Shown: piece after piece, positions 54,637 to 54,953 of the stretch
Layout of the letters: each line of letters starts with the position of its first letter
Numbering within the stretch: the stretch's first letter is position 1
Position numbers and translations under genes: made by a program
Source of the DNA: an uncultured Pelagibacteraceae bacterium
GTDB lineage: Bacteria > Pseudomonadota > Alphaproteobacteria > Pelagibacterales > Pelagibacteraceae
Length of the DNA stretch: 54,953 nt
Direction: 5' to 3'
Assembly: GCA_902587735.1 (NCBI GenBank)
Contig: CACIML010000004.1
Span: 1 to 54,953 of the forward strand
Notes under the pieces: generated by a model
Databases searched by the model: none
Told to the model about the DNA's origin: nothing
Seen by the model: the letters and a program-made list of their open reading frames with translations, nothing else

Positions 54637-54953
54637 TTATTTTTTTATCTTATTTTGAAATTTTAATCCCTCTTTATTAAAATTTTTATTATTATTTAAA
54701 ATAAAATCATCCATTATTTTTATTTTTTCATTTTCAAACTCTGCTACTTTTCTAACTTTTAAATCAATATAAAGTGATATAACTTCAGTTGTAGCGGAGA
54801 GTGTATTTTTGGCTTTATCATACATTTCTAATTTATAATGTAATCTTTTTTTATCGTGATTAAAGTATGATATAAAAACATCTACCTCATCATTTTCTTT
54901 AACTTCTTTGTTATAAGTTGTGTGAGTTTCAACTACCATCGTGCTTTTTTTTG
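54637..54953 (-). CDS. 4HBT hot-dog thioesterase, C-terminal part (runs off right edge)
   Basis: The minus-strand frame is open from the right edge, so the true start lies outside. The Met at 54939 is internal, because KKST precedes it in frame. VVETHTTYNKEVKENDEV and SYFNHDKKRLHYKLEMYDKA match the middle of acyl-CoA thioesterases of the FcbC/YbgC type. The catalytic Asp at the N-terminus is not in the window. Only about 105 residues are visible. Confidence 0.72.
   Translation of the reverse strand, partial: KKSTMVVETHTTYNKEVKENDEVDVFISYFNHDKKRLHYKLEMYDKAKNTLSATTEVISLYIDLKVRKVAEFENEKIKIMDDFILNNNKNFNKEGLKFQNKIKK

Overview
The window looks like a piece of a SAR11 (Pelagibacterales, Alphaproteobacteria) chromosome. 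This rests on strongly AT-rich DNA in both coding and spacer positions, Lys/Asn/Ile-rich proteins, very short spacers, many overlapping stop codons, and above all the cluster proteorhodopsin - 2Fe-2S ferredoxin - ferredoxin reductase - glutathione S-transferase, which I recall from Pelagibacter. I see no rRNA, tRNA, CRISPR array, insertion sequence or integrase, and no gene-free stretch over 300 bases.

Layout. 1-830: LpxC is present as two pieces on opposite strands, an N-terminal piece on minus and a C-terminal piece on plus, which suggests a contig-end chimera or a real inversion. 871-10463: housekeeping genes (bamD, ligA, an M24 aminopeptidase, a UvrD-type helicase, an AsmA-like protein, fumC). 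10555-15919: a MazG-like pyrophosphohydrolase, a sulfotransferase, YgfZ, dihydroorotase and propionyl-CoA synthetase. 16080-18881: the rhodopsin/redox cluster. 18878-24259: a DksA-like protein, a three-gene glycosylation cassette (GT39, GDP-mannose-dehydratase-like, GT2) and umuDC behind an alphaproteobacterial LexA-type box. 24432-32848: GFA-family protein, TolC, recA, alaS, icd, psd and pssA. 32849-40154: accessory functions (Cys-rich secreted hydrolase, acyltransferase-SGNH protein, frameshifted sulfotransferase, glycosyltransferase, TPR protein, serine hydrolase) around rlmE. 40166-41558: panB and a TerC-family protein. 41743-45697: NCS1 permease and 5-oxoprolinase PxpABC. 45694-51026: a DMT permease running into a fatty-acid modification cluster (FAD amine-oxidase-like protein, DUF1365, Cfa-like methyltransferase, DUF3833 lipoprotein, SDR). 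51130-54953: SDR, a phage-like DUF5872-type protein, TspO, a DAO oxidoreductase, a 2OG-Fe(II) oxygenase-like protein and a partial thioesterase.

The most interesting signal is the rhodopsin. It keeps the Schiff-base lysine, the primary acceptor Asp and the blue-tuning Gln, but the proton-donor Glu (108 in green proteorhodopsin) is Gln and the conserved His75 is Asn. This gives an unusual D-T-Q motif at the otherwise standard SAR11 locus. Other points worth checking are an 18-bp near-palindrome in the 27-bp gap between divergent pxpA and pxpBC, the LexA-type operator abutting umuD, a homopolymer frameshift in one of two sulfotransferase paralogues, and the Cfa/DUF1365/FAD cluster, which resembles alphaproteobacterial photo-oxidative-stress lipid genes.
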